64,000 bases of DNA, from positions 96,333,844 to 96,397,843 of the forward strand of contig CM060694.1 in assembly GCA_030686995.1 (NCBI GenBank), given 5' to 3'. Under the pieces are notes generated by a model that did not search any database, was not told where the DNA came from, and was given only the letters and a program-made list of their open reading frames with translations. The position numbers were made by a program, and so were the translations under genes. This document shows positions 34,206-46,224 of this stretch, one piece after another. The first letter of the stretch is position 1, and the number at the start of each line of letters is the position of its first letter. The stretch is from Artemisia argyi (Eukaryota > Streptophyta > Magnoliopsida > Asterales > Asteraceae).

Positions 34206-36945
34206 TTAATTGTCCTTGGGGAAAGTTTGGAGATCCGGGACAACCATGGATGGTATGTCCTCTCCAAAGTAGTGCTTTAGACGATGTCCATTCACTTTGA
34301 AATTAGGTCCGTCATTTTGTGATAACTCGACGGTGCCATAAGGATAAACCTAAACGATAGTGAATGGACCAGTCCATCGGGTTTTGAGCTTTCCCGAGAA
34401 GATCTCGATCACCAACGTTAAAAACGCGGTTTTTGATTTTTGAGTCATGGATCTTCTTTATCTTTTGTTTATAGATCAAAGAGTTCTCGTAAGCTTGATC
34501 ACGAAGTTCATTTAATTCATTGAGTTGAACTTTCCTATGATCACCCGCAGTTTTGAGGTCAAAATTTGCATGCTTGAGAGCCCAATAGGCTTTATGCTCA
34601 AGCTCGATCGGAAGATGGCTCGCTTTCCCGTACACAAGTTTATAAGGCGTACACCCAATGGGTGTTTTATACGCCGTACAGAAAGCCCAAAGTGCATCAT
34701 CTAATTTATCCGACCAAGATGCACGATTTTCCCCAACGGTTCTTTCCAATATTCTCTTTATGCCTCGATTGGAAACTTCTACTTGTCTACTTGTTTGAGG
34801 GTGGTACGCAGTAGAAAGACGGTGAGTTACACCATACTTTTGCATGACTTTATCAAATTTGTCGTTGCAAAAATGCGTACCACGATCACTAATTATAGCA
34901 CGTGGAGTTCCAAATCGAGCAAAGAGAGCTTTCAAAAATTTCACGACTACTCGGGCATCATTTGTGGGTAAAGCTTTCGCTTCAACCCATTTTGACAAAT
35001 AGTCAACTGCCACGAGTATGTATTTGTTTCCGTGAGAGGATGGAAATGGCCCCATAAAGTCGATGCCCCAGATATCAAAGATTTCACAAACTTGAATTGC
35101 ATTCTGAGGCATTTCATTCTTTTGTGAAATATTCCCGTGACGTTGACAAGCGTCACAGGACTTGACCAAATCTTGGGCATCCTTGTAGATCGAGGGCCAA
35201 TAAAAGCCGGAATCAAACACCTTTTTGGCGGTGTAGTTGGGATTATGGTGGCCCCCCGTGGGACCAGCATGGCAAGCCTTTAAAATTTCAGTGGCTTCCT
35301 GACCATACACACACCGCCGGATGACTTGATCCGCGCATATCTTGAACAAGTAGGGGTCGTCCCAAAAGTAATGTTTGACATCTTTGAAAAATTTATTTTT
35401 TTGTTGGGACGACATCCCTTTCACAATGAAGTTACCCGCAAGATAGTTTCCAAAGTCGGCAAACCATGGGGTAATCGAGTCTCCCCGAAATGAAACCACA
35501 TTGAGGGTTTCGAGAGGAAATGTTTCATTTATTTCCTTTTTCTCGAAAGCATTTTGGTGAGGGTTTTCATGACGGGAGAGATGATCAGCAGCTAGGTTCT
35601 CAGCTCCTTTTTTATCACGAATGATGATATCAAATTCCTGAAGGAGGAGAACCCATCGGAGGAGTCTCGGCTTTGCATCTTGTTTTGCAAATAGATACTT
35701 CAAAGCCGAATGATCCGTATACACTATGCTTTTAGTCAGAATCAAGTATGGCCGGAATTTTTCAAAAGCATACACCACAGCTAATAATTCTTTTTCAGTG
35801 GTGGTGTAATGACTTTGAGCCTCGGTCATAGTCTTGCTGGCATAGTGTATAGGCTGAAAATGTTTTGTTTTGCGTTGCCCCAAGACTGCCCCAATAGCAA
35901 AATCACTCGCATCAGACATGAGCTCAAAGGGCAAGTCCCAATCGGGGGCAACAAGAATCGGTGCCTTGGTAAGCCTTTTCTTTAATGTTTCAAAGGCTTC
36001 GATGCACTCAGGGGAGAAGATGAAAGGAGCATCCTTCTCGAGGAGATGGGTCATAGGCCGGGCAATTTTAGAAAAATCTTGAATAAACCTACGGTAAAAA
36101 CCGGCGTGACCCAAAAAGCTCCTAACACCTTTCACAGTCGTGGGATGAGGCAATTTTGCAATGACGTCCACTTTGGCACGGTCAACCTCAATCCCGTTTT
36201 TTGAAATTTTATGGCCGAGGACAATGCCCTCTTTGACCATAAAGTGACTCTTCTCCCAATTTAGACATAACTTTGTGTCTTCACAACGTTTTAGCATGCT
36301 GTCTAAATGGGAGAGACATGATTGGAACGAATCCCCAATGACCGAAAAATCGTCCATAAAGACCTCCATAGTTTTTCCGATCATGTCGGAAAAAATGGCC
36401 ATCATACATCTTTGAAACGTGCCCGGAGCATTACATAAGCCAAATGGCATACGTTTATATGCGAAAGTTCCATAGGGGCACGTGAAAGTGGTCTTTTCTT
36501 GGTCTTGCGGGTCAATGGGAATCTGAAAGTAACCCGAGAAACCATCGAGGAAGCAATAGTACTCATTCCCCGCTAATCTCTCGAGCATCTGATCCATAAA
36601 GGGCAGAGGAAAATGATCCTTACGGGTGGCGTCATTCAATTTACGATAATCAATGCAGACGTGCCAACCCGTAACCAAACGAGTTGGAATTAACTCATTC
36701 TCCTCATTTGTGACAACAGTAATCCCACCCTTTTTTGGAACACAGTGAACTGGGCTGACCCAAGGACTGTCCGAGATAGGGTAAATCAATCCGGCATCAA
36801 AAAGTTTTAAAACCTCTTGTTTGATAACCTCATGAATTTTTGGATTCACCTTTCTTTGATGTTGGACCGCAGGTTTGAAGTCATCCTCCATTAATATCTT
36901 GTGAGTACAAAACTCAGGGTCGATGCCCTTGATATCAGAGAGATG
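34206..36945 (-). pseudogene. Athila pol: reverse transcriptase, RNase H, integrase
   Basis: The longest open part is 36891-34312 (859 codons); the frame is continuous with the protease part across a TAG at 36948-36946. RT shows [29 protein letters not shown] and catalytic FMDDFSV (about residue 179). RNase H has [14 protein letters not shown] (about 325) and [10 protein letters not shown]. The integrase zinc domain has [10 protein letters not shown] and CDACQRHG (about 540-580), and the DDE core has [17 protein letters not shown] and QVEVSNR. The highly conserved Gly in YHPQTSGQ is Arg. After FNVGDR a +1 frameshift near 34410 moves the reading to [15 protein letters not shown], followed by TAG, then PYGTVEL... 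to a TAA at 34206. The enzyme set copies and integrates the element; this copy cannot make it whole. Confidence 0.9.
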
Positions 36946-39213
36946 CTAAGCAATTGCTCGTTTATGAGACTTCAAAACCTGTATAAGAGCAGCCTTTTCC
37001 TCAACACTTAAATTTTTAGCAATTATGACGGGCAATTTATCATCACCCTCCAGAAATGCATACTCAAGGTGAGGCGGCAAGTCCTTAAGTTCAACCGCGG
37101 GAAAGTCATCAGTTTTCTCAACATTTTTGACTTCCTCCTTATGAAGTGTTTGTGGTAGAACAGGAAGATGAGAGGGATCTTCGTTTAACAATTTTTCAAG
37201 CAGGTGAATATCCCTCTCGAGGTCGATCTCTTGGTTATCAATTCCATCGGGAATCGAATCACTTTTGAGAAAGGCCTCAATTTCTTCTAAGAAGATGAAG
37301 TCACTTCCCTCAAACGGAGTGAGGGAAGGAAAAGAATTGGCAACAATGGGGTGAGAAGATGGAGTGAGGTTTTCACTCGGAGAATCATCGACAAAACCTA
37401 GAACCTGTTGAGCGTACTCCTCAGACGCAACATCAATGACATCAATTCGGTTAACCGTTTCGGCGTCATAATTAGAGGAGTACCTCAAAGTTTGATCGAG
37501 GTTGAAGGTTACAGCTTCATTACCAACACGAAGAGTTATTTCCTCTTCGTGCACATCAATTAACGCACGACCCGTCCTTAAGAATCCTCTCCCAAGAATG
37601 AGAGGAACTCGTGGGTCAGCATCGAACTTAACAACAACGAAGTCAGCGGGGAAATGGAACTTTCCTACTTTCACGAATACGTCTTCGGCAATGCCGAGAG
37701 GACGAGAGATTGAACGGTCGGCAAGCTCGAGAGTCATGCACGTAAGAGTAAGTTGAGGAAGAGAGAGTTTCTCCCACACTGAGTAAGGCATCAGGTTGAT
37801 GCTAGCGCCAAGATCAGCTAAGGCGAAGCATTCAACCATCCCAGGGAAAACACATGGAATGAGAAATCTCCCAGGGTCTCCAAGCTTCTTAGGAAGCTTC
37901 TTTAAGATAACCGCAGAGCAGTTTTCGTTCAAAGGAGTTTTTGCCATTTCGTACAATTTTTCTTTGTTGCTTAACAAGTTCTTGATCATCGATGCGAATT
38001 TGGGCATCAGGATGATAGCATCCGCAAGGTTAACGTCAAAATGCAAATCTTGAAAGATTTGATAAAATTTATCCATTTGGTGACTAGCCTTTTCGCGGAG
38101 CTTTTGCTCATTAAGTCGTGACGGGTATGGTAGCGAAGGTTTGGATTTAGGGTTCTCAACAGGAGTTGTTGATGGTTCAAATACAACTCCCCGTTTTGGT
38201 ACAAGTCCAGATTTTGGTACAATTTCTGGAACAACCTGAGGGTGGACATGTGCGGTACTTCGTGGGCTAGGAGATTGCACCTTGTCCGTGGTTGCCTCAG
38301 GCTCAATTTCAACTTCCTCGAGATAAAGAGGAGGAGGAATAGGAGGAACTGGCGGCTCTTCATAAGCTTTACCACTGCGTGTAATAATAGCTTTGAGTTC
38401 ACCCTTGGCGTTAACAACTGTATTAGCCGGGAGACCTCCTGATGTAGAGGGTGGAGTGAGATGATTCATAAGACTGGCAAGCATATTTTCAATCTTGCCT
38501 TGATTTTGATCAATTTTGTTGTTTGTTTGCATCAACTCACTCTTCAGCTCTTGACCCTGTTTGGCTATTGATGATTGGAAATCATTCTTCAAATTTGAGA
38601 TTTGATTTTGCATTGCCCCCATTTTGGTCTCATTAACTTTGATGTAGTTATTGAGCTCGTTTGGGAGGGGATCTTGATAATTTGGAGCTGAATACCCTTG
38701 ATTACCCCTTTGGGGTGGGTACTGATTGGCGGGGGCAGGATTTTGATTTTGCAAATTAGGCCCCCTTGGTGGATTAGGATTAAACCTATTTGGATTTTGA
38801 GGAAAACCGGGTGGTCCACCCTGATTGCTAGCACGGTAATTTGGTTCCACTTGAGGACGGTATTGGCTACCTCCTTGGTTGGAATTGCCGGCTATTGCAT
38901 TTACTTCGAAGGGATTGCCTTCAGTGGCAGGGCAATTATAATATGAATGTGGACCACCACAAGTGACACAAACTTCTATCTTTTTTATTTCAGCTTGTGG
39001 GGAAGGAGAAGAATCTTTCTTGCCTTGGGCGAGAACCAATGCATGGATAGCTTCCGTGAGTTTGTCAAGTCTAGCATCGGTGCTAGACTGAGCCACGGGC
39101 GATGAGGAAGAAGGACCAACATCCCTTTGGAAAACAACCGATTTGCTTCGGGGAATGCGGACCTTAGATTTATTCTCAATAATCGCTAAAGCATCCTTTG
39201 TGGTGCGATTCAA
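36946..39213 (-). pseudogene. Athila gag C-terminus and aspartic protease
   Basis: This 755-codon segment is in frame with gag (upstream TGA at 39225-39223) and pol (downstream TAG at 36948-36946). A zinc knuckle CVTCGGPHSYYNC lies at about residue 81. A Pro/Asn/Gln-rich linker and the Athila-typical KFYQIFQDLHFDVNLADAI follow. The protease active site is ADLGASINLMPYS (about residue 471) with the LILGRGFLRTGRALIDV flap/second motif near 560. Protease residues look intact. TGA at the gag junction reads ASA-stop-GNFLNR where Gly is expected; TAG at the end reads AIA-stop where Trp is usual. The start at 39213 is not a real initiation site. Confidence 0.88.
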
Positions 39214-39222
39214 GAAGTTACC

Positions 39223-39912
39223 TCAAGCGGAGGCATTTAGAGAGTCTTGATCGGATTGGCTTACACCATTGTAGAAAGTATCAAGTGTCATGAGATCGGA
39301 GAAACCGTGGTGAGGACATTTTCGGAGCAATTCCTTGTATCGATCCCATGCCTCACTAAAGGATTCATCAAATTTCTGAGTGAATTTCATGATCTCATTC
39401 TTGAGACTCATGGTTTTGGAAGGAGGAAAGAATTCATTCACGAACTTTTTCACAAGATCTTCCCAAGTCTCAATAGATCGTGGAGGTTGTTTTTCAAGCC
39501 AAATCCGGGCTTGTCCCTCCAGGGAGAATGGGAAGAGAAGAAGTTTGATTGCTTCACAGGGGACATCTTTGCATTTGATGGTGTATGTGATTTTATTGAA
39601 CCATCGAATGTGATCTTGAGGATCGTCCCTCTCATAACCGTAGAATTGACGTGATGTGGCCAGATTTATTAATCCTGTTTTAAGCTCAAAATTATCGGCC
39701 ATGATTGTTGGAACAACGATAGCATCTCCGTAGCCCTCGACGGGTGCTTGGACAAGCTCGTTCATAGTGGGTTCAGCCGCCATGATGACAGCTGGAGGTG
39801 GAACAGTACGGATCTCAGATCCGACTGTAGGTGCAGAACGTCTACGAGGTCTTCTAGGTTTCTGAACCAGCTCACGTAATGGGCTAGTGGACCTTGAAGA
39901 ACGAGTGCGCAT
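39223..39912 (-). pseudogene. Athila gag N-terminal part
   Basis: The ATG at 39912-39910 opens MRTRSSRSTSPL, about 280 bp downstream of the primer-binding site. It has 229 codons to a TGA at 39225-39223, after which the same frame continues, so this is the start of one gag-pol polyprotein. The gag core (about residues 75-225) is clear: LINLATSRQFYGYERDDPQDH, LFPFSLEGQARIWLEKQP, FVNEFFPPSKTMSLKNEI, WDRYKELLRKCPHHGF and DTFYNGVSQSDQ. Gag forms the particle and packages RNA. Confidence 0.9.
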
Positions 39913-40193
39913 GCACTAGGGATAAAAACTTTTTGGACAATATTTTTGTTATCGTCCCGTAATCCAGAATCGTTTCTCTTTAAGAATCACCTTAAAAGAA
40001 AACCGAATCAGAAAACGTTACGATATGTTTTTGTTGTTTTTTACTTTTTTTTGGTGTTTTAACACTTTAGGAAAAGTGTTAATGACTTTTTTTTAGGTGT
40101 TTTGATTTTGAAAATATTCACAAGTGATGGTATTTGTACAGTGAGTGAGGTGAGATAACACTAATCTCGAAAGACGCTACAGAAACGCGCACA

Positions 40194-40213
40194 CCTCCCC
40201 GGCAGCGGCGCCA
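40194..40213 (-). other. Athila primer-binding site
   Basis: The minus strand reads TGGCGCCGCTGCCGGGGAGG, five bases after the LTR end. This is the characteristic Athila/Tat-type site (tRNA-Asp in family knowledge). Confidence 0.9.
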
Positions 40214-40218
40214 TTAAT

Positions 40219-43200
40219 TGATTGAGCCCGAACCACCTAACTTATATTGACCAATGAATGGTCAACAAAGTCAAATAGCCTAGATCAATACTCCGGGTAA
40301 TATAAGGTATCACCGGGTCGTTAAATCCCGTTGAGGTATGAAATGTAACTTTAGCGTGCTTTGTGATCGGGTGTTTATTCACAGAAAGAGTTTATGATCA
40401 GAATTATTTGGAAATTATAAACAAATATAGCTTAGGAAAGCTACGTGATTGATTACGGGAATTTGGATTACGAAGATTTGAGCTAAAACTTAAAAACGTA
40501 CGTTTTAATTAAAAAACGTATACAGACGCACAAAACAAAAAGTACAACTGAAGGATGGGAAGGGTTAAAAGTGTAAAATTAATATTTTTACAATCCTAAC
40601 ATTTAAAGAAAATTTTAAGAAAAATAAAAACTATTTTTACTCTATTTAATTATTTATTATTAATTAATTACTAATTATCTATATAATACTAATTAAAACT
40701 AATTAGAATTATTAAAAATACTAAAAAGGCTTAGAAAATTAAGAAAAATTTTATAAATCTAATTAACCATCATGGGAATCCTAAAAAAATTATAAAAAGT
40801 TGATTTTATGTATTTTTAAACTAGTTAACTAATTATTATTCTATTTATTAATTAATATCTAATTAAACTATTTAAATTATGAAAACTATTAAATGAACAG
40901 TAAAAATTCTAGAAAAATTTTTAAAATGTTTTAACTAAAATAAAAGCTATAAAAATTATAAAAACTAGGTTATACTATATAAAATCTAATTATGCTATTT
41001 AATTGATTAATATTAATTAAAACTAAATTAAACTAAAATTAATTAGAAATACCACTAAAAGACAAAATAAAAATCTGGAAAAATTTGTAAAATTATTTTA
41101 ACCTAAAATATAATTTCTAAAAATATAAAAGTTATATATTACTTAGAAATAAATTAAAAAGAAAAATAAATTGATAAATCCTATTAAATAGAAGCTATCA
41201 CTATTTTTAAAATTGGTTTTTTTTTTGGATTTTTTCTTTTTCTAAACTAATAATAAACTAAAAACAACTATTTTTAACAAAAATACTTTTGATTTAACTC
41301 AGAGAATAAGCACTTGAAGTGCTTATTATACCCACAGTTGACTTTTGTTGACTGTGGAGTATTTTAAGCTCAAATGGGGGAATGTGGGGTCCACACTGAT
41401 CAAGTTTGGTTTCTCTGAGTCTTAGGAACAAGAATAAGCAAATAACAACCAACAAATGAGGCCAGAATAAGCCAAAAAGCTTCAATAAGCACTTAGCTTA
41501 TTTCCACTGATGCAGTTTAAGGGACAAGGTTAAGGGTCCAAATTAAGTGGGGTCCACTATCCTAGGGGTCAAACAAAAGGTTCACAATTACTCCCTGGTA
41601 GGAGGGGGGTTGAGGGGAACCAAACACAATGGATGAGGGTCACTAAGGAGCCCACAAACCACCACAAAAGGTGGTGGTGTGAGGGTGGTCTGCTGAGAGC
41701 AGGGCAAACCTTTGCCCTGCAGCCTACTTTGTGGCTTTGTGGGGCCCAGTAAACAAAATCCTAAAAATTTGAGAAAATTCACAAAAATCAACAAAGTGGT
41801 GAATATTAAGCTTGCCAAATCTTAGACTCTAGAACCTTAAACCCAACAAGTTACAACCCATCAAAGATTGCTCAAAATCCACTGAGACAGATTTGACTTT
41901 ACAAGATTTTGGTGTACTTTGACTTTGGTGAGTTTCTAACTTAATCCACTTACTAATTAAGATGTAATAAGGTGAAATGAGACTAAATTAAGTGGTATAA
42001 ACAACTTATGTAACGACTGTGAGGATTTGAACTCCTCAATTCACCACAGTGAACTTAGAATTGAGACATAAGATTCATTTTGACTTTCTGCATTATTACC
42101 TACTAATTTTAATGTTTGGCTATGCTGCATTATCCTAAACTAACATGTTACAAACAAAGATAACACCCAATATGACCCTTAACTGCCTGAAACCTACTAA
42201 ACCAAACACCCCTTTTTAAAACTGTTATGAATGATTTTCAAAGGAGTTGACAATTTTAAACCATGAAACTGATTCCAGGAGTTAAATTATGATAACTTAT
42301 AACTTATTTAATCATAAAAACATCAATATCAACTACAAATCCCTAAGAACTATTAAAATACTACCAAGGCAGTTTAAATGAAGATATAAGAGCACAAAAG
42401 AGATTAGTGAACTAGCAAACCATTTCAAGCAACAAATTGACTAAGGTACATTAGCTAAGCATAAAAAGCACAAAAACAAGCAAAGATAAGCTGTTGTACA
42501 GTGAATTTTAAATATGGAAAAATGGCTCACAATTTGCTCCAAGCATAAATCTGAGATACTAAGACCATTTCCAAACAACCTAATACTTCCCACGAAGTCC
42601 TATTACCACTGCCATCCAACATTTACAGTGCTCCTTGCATTGTTGATTTCCTTCTTTTGATTTTATTATTATTTTTGATGTTTTCTTAATTTATTTTTGA
42701 TGAAACTGAGAATACAAAATAAAACTTTGAAATTTTGAAACAACTCTTATATTAACACTGAAAGAAGTACATTACAACTCAAGAGTTTGATAAAGGGTAC
42801 AATGAAAGAAATACATTAAAAATAAAAATAAAACTTTGAACACTGCTTTACTCCTTCTCTTCCCTTTTTATACTCTCCAATGAGGATTTCTGAGCTTCAT
42901 TTGGACTCTTCCCAGCAACAATTGGAGCCATTGGATGTGTAGGAACAATCTTGGCCTTTAAATGGTTTTGGCGCCAAGATGCAATTTGTCTGCTTCTTGT
43001 ATTATTTCAGGTCAGAGGTGTGATTTTTGGAAGGTAGCTTTTGTTTGATGTACCAAAGGAGGGGGGGGGGTTTGGAGTGTGCAGGTGGAGAAAGGTAGGG
43101 GTGATGATGTTGTTTGCTTGGAGTGTAGCAGGCGTAGGGATGGGAGTGGTGAGTGGTCAACGCGGGTCAAAGGGGGTGGATTATTTAGAACGGTGGAAGG

Positions 43201-43949
43201 GTAGTGGTGGGCTAAAGTATGGGCCTGGGTAGAGTGTTATTGGATCAGACCATGGTGGGTTTGGTTTGTTTGTTTGTTTATTCATTTTGCAAAATCACAA
43301 GGACTACTTCTGTAATTTCTAGAAAGTTAAGGGGGGGCTGTGGTATTTTTCCAAAGTGTTAACAAGCATAAAAATTACCAAGTCCCATATTCCCAAGGAT
43401 AAATGATGTAATTTTCCAAAATGAAATTTCCAAGGATTATTTTTGACAAAAATGAAACTTTAGGGACCAAATATGTAATTTCTTAAAAATTTCATTCCAA
43501 GGACCAAAGTTGACACTTGTGACTTTCTAGGGACCAAAAGTGATTTTTCTATCAAAAATATTCCATCAGGGACCTTTTCTGCCAAATACTGAAACTCTAG
43601 GGACCATTTATGTCAATTTTGGATTTTGAGGGGTAAAAGTGTAATTTTCTCAAACTTTTTCTCCCAAGGACTTATTTTGATAATTTTTGACTTTTCTTTG
43701 CCTTGGGTTGACTTTTCTTTTATTTTAAACTTCCAGGGACTAGTTTTGCCAAATTTTGAAACTTGAGGGACTGAAACTGCCAATTGTGCAAACTTTGTTC
43801 GTTTTTCATTTGTTTTTAAACATTTTGCATCTAAAACATATAAAACACACTTTTGGGATAAATTGTGTATTTTGATGCGTTTTTGGGTGTTTTTGGATGC
43901 TTTGGCAGTCCAGATACGATAAAAATGATGAGTGTTTGAGCACTCATCA
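40219..43949 (-). repeat. Athila 5' LTR
   Basis: This is the partner of 29600-33328 with about 40 substitutions and a few homopolymer indels by eye. It drives the element: TATAAAAAG on the minus strand at 42872-42865, followed by an AG-rich then mixed leader. Confidence 0.9.
42865..42872 (-). promoter_or_regulatory. TATA box of Athila 5' LTR
   Basis: The minus strand reads GAGTATAAAAAGGGAAGAG. It is conserved at 32255-32248 in the 3' LTR. Confidence 0.6.
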
Positions 43950-44791
43950 CCCCTCAATTAGGATAAATTAGATAAGCCCCTTAGAAAAGAAAATACCTCT
44001 CCTACACTACCTTAGGTCTCCTCTAACCCAATAGCAACCCTTTAGGAAAACTAGATATAACCCATAGAATATGACAAGTTAGGTACTTCATATGACCTAC
44101 CCTTAACCCTTACCCCTAGGAATTTAGGAAAATTACCCTGATGTCTTAGTTATAAAGAATCTCTACACTGTTTTAAACTCCCCATACTTCCTCCTTCCTT
44201 AAAAACCAATCACTTTCAAACACTCTCCCTTATTAATACACCATAGAGATCTAAATTCTTTCTCCTCTGATCTCTAAACCCTCACTACTTCCTTAGCTTT
44301 CTTAAGCTATTTCCTTCGTAGTTAGAGATTCTACCCCTAACTATCCCATATGCAAATATATGATAGTCATATACAAGCATATTCATATCCTTTATCCTCT
44401 TCATTTCCTTAGATTACTATGATTTTTCCAAGTTAGTTTTCCCCATCCCCTTAGTAAAACCCAAACCATATTTAGGATTTCCATACTTAAGGTAAGAAAT
44501 AACATTAGGATATCCCTATAAAATATAGGCTTAAGTATAGAATACTTTAGATCACTAAGATAGGCTATTTAAGAAACCCTTGAGGAATAAGAAAATTAGG
44601 ATTAGAAAGCTTTAAGGTTTTATAGGTTTGAAACCAAAATCCCTACCCCAATAGATAGAAATTAGGAAGAAATCCCTGTAAGATAGGATTTAACTTCGAA
44701 AATTTCATAGAATTAGAACCTAGAAATATTAGGAAATCCATAGGATTAATTAGTAAAACCTCTACCATAAACCATTAAACCCTTAGTTTAG
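43950..44791 (+). other. Element A interior, second piece
   Basis: This resumes element A after the Athila insertion, starting with the second CCCCT. It is noncoding, rich in TTAGG/CCTAA-type words like the LTR U3 of element A, and has no pol motif. It ends with TTTAG (44787-44791), the expected left target duplication of the copia element. Confidence 0.6.
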
Positions 44792-45149
44792 TGTTAGGAA
44801 TACGTTTTATTCATATGAAAGACTCGGTCACCCCGAATATAGTTTAGCATTATGTAGCTCGTAGTATTTATCGTATTAGTTAGTAGTTAGTACTAGTTAA
44901 GTAACATCGTGGAGGAAGGACGGGTCTTTACCCACTGTACACCTGATCCACAGCCCGGTAGTGGGCGTTTATGTTGTAACTATAAATACCCCTTCCCTAG
45001 CAAGGAAGAGGTTGGACCTTTCACGCATTCAATCTAACATTACTTGTGTTTCTCTCTCTAAGGTTCCACACATTCTTTCTCTCTCTCTCTAAAGCCAACG
45101 ATCCATACCTCTAGTTTAGTCATGTTTGTGACTTAAAGTAGATCTTACA
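44792..45149 (+). repeat. Copia 5' LTR (358 bp) with TATA box
   Basis: It starts TGTTAGGAATACG and ends TAGATCTTACA. TATAAATA is at 44981-44988. A (CT)n tract lies at about 45050-45092. The left flank is TTTAG. Confidence 0.85.
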
Positions 45150-45151
45150 AT

Positions 45152-45164
45152 TGGTATCAAGAGC
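45152..45164 (+). other. Copia primer-binding site
   Basis: TGGTATCAAGAGC, a tRNA-iMet-type site, lies two bases after the LTR. Confidence 0.85.
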
Positions 45165-45398
45165 CATGGTTTCATCTTAGGGCCTTGGAAATTCGTATTT
45201 GGTGGGGTTTTTGTTGATTTTGTTAGTTAGAAGAGTTTTTCTTGGAAAACATCTTGGTTTGATCTTGTTGGTGTTATATGAAGTGTTATGGGTGTACTTT
45301 TGTGATTAGTGGTGTTAGTATAACTTAGTTTTTCGGTTGGATAAGCTATATCATTCATTGGTTTGAAGTTGTGATTGATTATTGGTCGTTTTCGTTCT

Positions 45399-45901
45399 AG
45401 CGATTACCTCTTCTCTTTTGAATTTCTTGGTAGCGATTAGTTCTGTGTGGAGTAGCGATTAATTCTAGCGATTAGTAGGAATTTGCTATTTGTGGACTAC
45501 CGGACAAAATCGGTAGATATCGACTAGTTTGGCTGCTTGTGTTAGCGATTAGTACTCAGTGGCGTTTAGTGGTTCTAGCGTTTACCTCGGTTAGCGATTA
45601 GCTCCTTATAGCGTTTACCTATTTCTAGTGATTACCTCATGTCAGCGATTACTTCTCTCAGCGATTACCTCATTTTGCGATTACCTCAGATAGCGTTTAC
45701 TTCCAGATAGCGATTACCTCATGTCAGCATTTACTTCTCTCAGCGATTTGCTCAGATAGCGTTTACCTCTGATAGCGTTTACTTCCTGATAGCGATTACC
45801 TGAAGATAGCGATTAGCTCCAACTAGCGTTTACCTCAAGCTAGCGATTACCTCTATTTTCAGCGATTTGCTTCAGTAATTTGGTGGTGTTTAGCGATTAA
45901 C
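45399..45901 (+). repeat. Leader array of about 25 AGCG(A/T)TT-type motifs
   Basis: The core AGCGATTACCTC and its variants AGCGTTTACCTC, AGCGATTAGCTC and AGCGATTTGCTC recur about 25 times in 0.5 kb, at irregular spacing of roughly 12-25 bp, with one larger gap near 45480-45540. The array lies between the primer-binding site and the gag ATG (46225), in the packaged, untranslated leader. No ORF spans it. Confidence 0.85.
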
Positions 45902-46224
45902 TAAGTGGTGATTTCCTTGTGATTGGTCAATTACTTGCGTTTGGTGATTTGTTGTAACTTAAGTTGTTTCGATTAATCTAATTGAGATTTGACGTTGTGA
46001 GTTAATTCTTACAATTTGACTTATTTCGATCGGATATATTGTAACTTGACTTGTTGCGACTTGACACCTAGTGCAATTTGTGACTTATCCAAGATCTCAT
46101 TCTAAGTTTAACTCGCCTACGGAAGTATTTCGGTTTCTTTTGTTGACTTTAGTAAAATCCCGAGTAAGAATCGATTTCTCGGTTTAAGTTACAAGAGTTG
46201 TAAAATCCCGCTTAAGATTTTATC

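Larger units (their letters stand above)
29600..43949 (-). mobile_element. Complete Athila-type Ty3/gypsy element (14.35 kb)
   Basis: LTRs of 3,729 bp (29600-33328) and 3,731 bp (40219-43949) flank one gag-pol reading frame on the minus strand. A perfect 5-bp target duplication, CCCCT, lies at 29595-29599 and 43950-43954. The primer-binding site is the Athila/Tat-type TGGCGCCGCTGCCGGGGA. RT, RNase H and integrase motifs, including AADHLSR and YHPQTS-QVEVSNR, match Athila/Tat. By eye the LTRs differ at roughly 40 positions (about 99% identity), so insertion is recent, perhaps a few hundred thousand years with a typical plant rate. The polyprotein has two nonsense codons and a C-terminal frameshift. 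LTRs are longer than the 1.5-2 kb I associate with classic Athila. Confidence 0.92.
25066..44791 (+). mobile_element. Element A: long-LTR gypsy-type element, 5' part (interrupted)
   Basis: A 5' LTR (25066-28544), a TTGGCATCAGAGC primer-binding site and an internal region (28545-29599 continuing at 43950-44791) are visible. The internal region is split by the Athila-type element at 29600-43949 and cut at 44792 by a copia element; the rest and the 3' LTR would be right of the window. The same variant primer-binding site and similar TGT(A/C)ACA ends occur in the chromovirus-like element at 50238-59972, suggesting related lineages. No RT is visible in the window, so superfamily assignment is inference. 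The flank before the LTR is AAAAT (25061-25065). Confidence 0.7.

Noticed and set aside
45399..45901. Leader array considered as a CRISPR array or satellite
   Set aside because: Repeats are short, degenerate and irregularly spaced without constant-length spacers, and lie inside a eukaryotic copia element.
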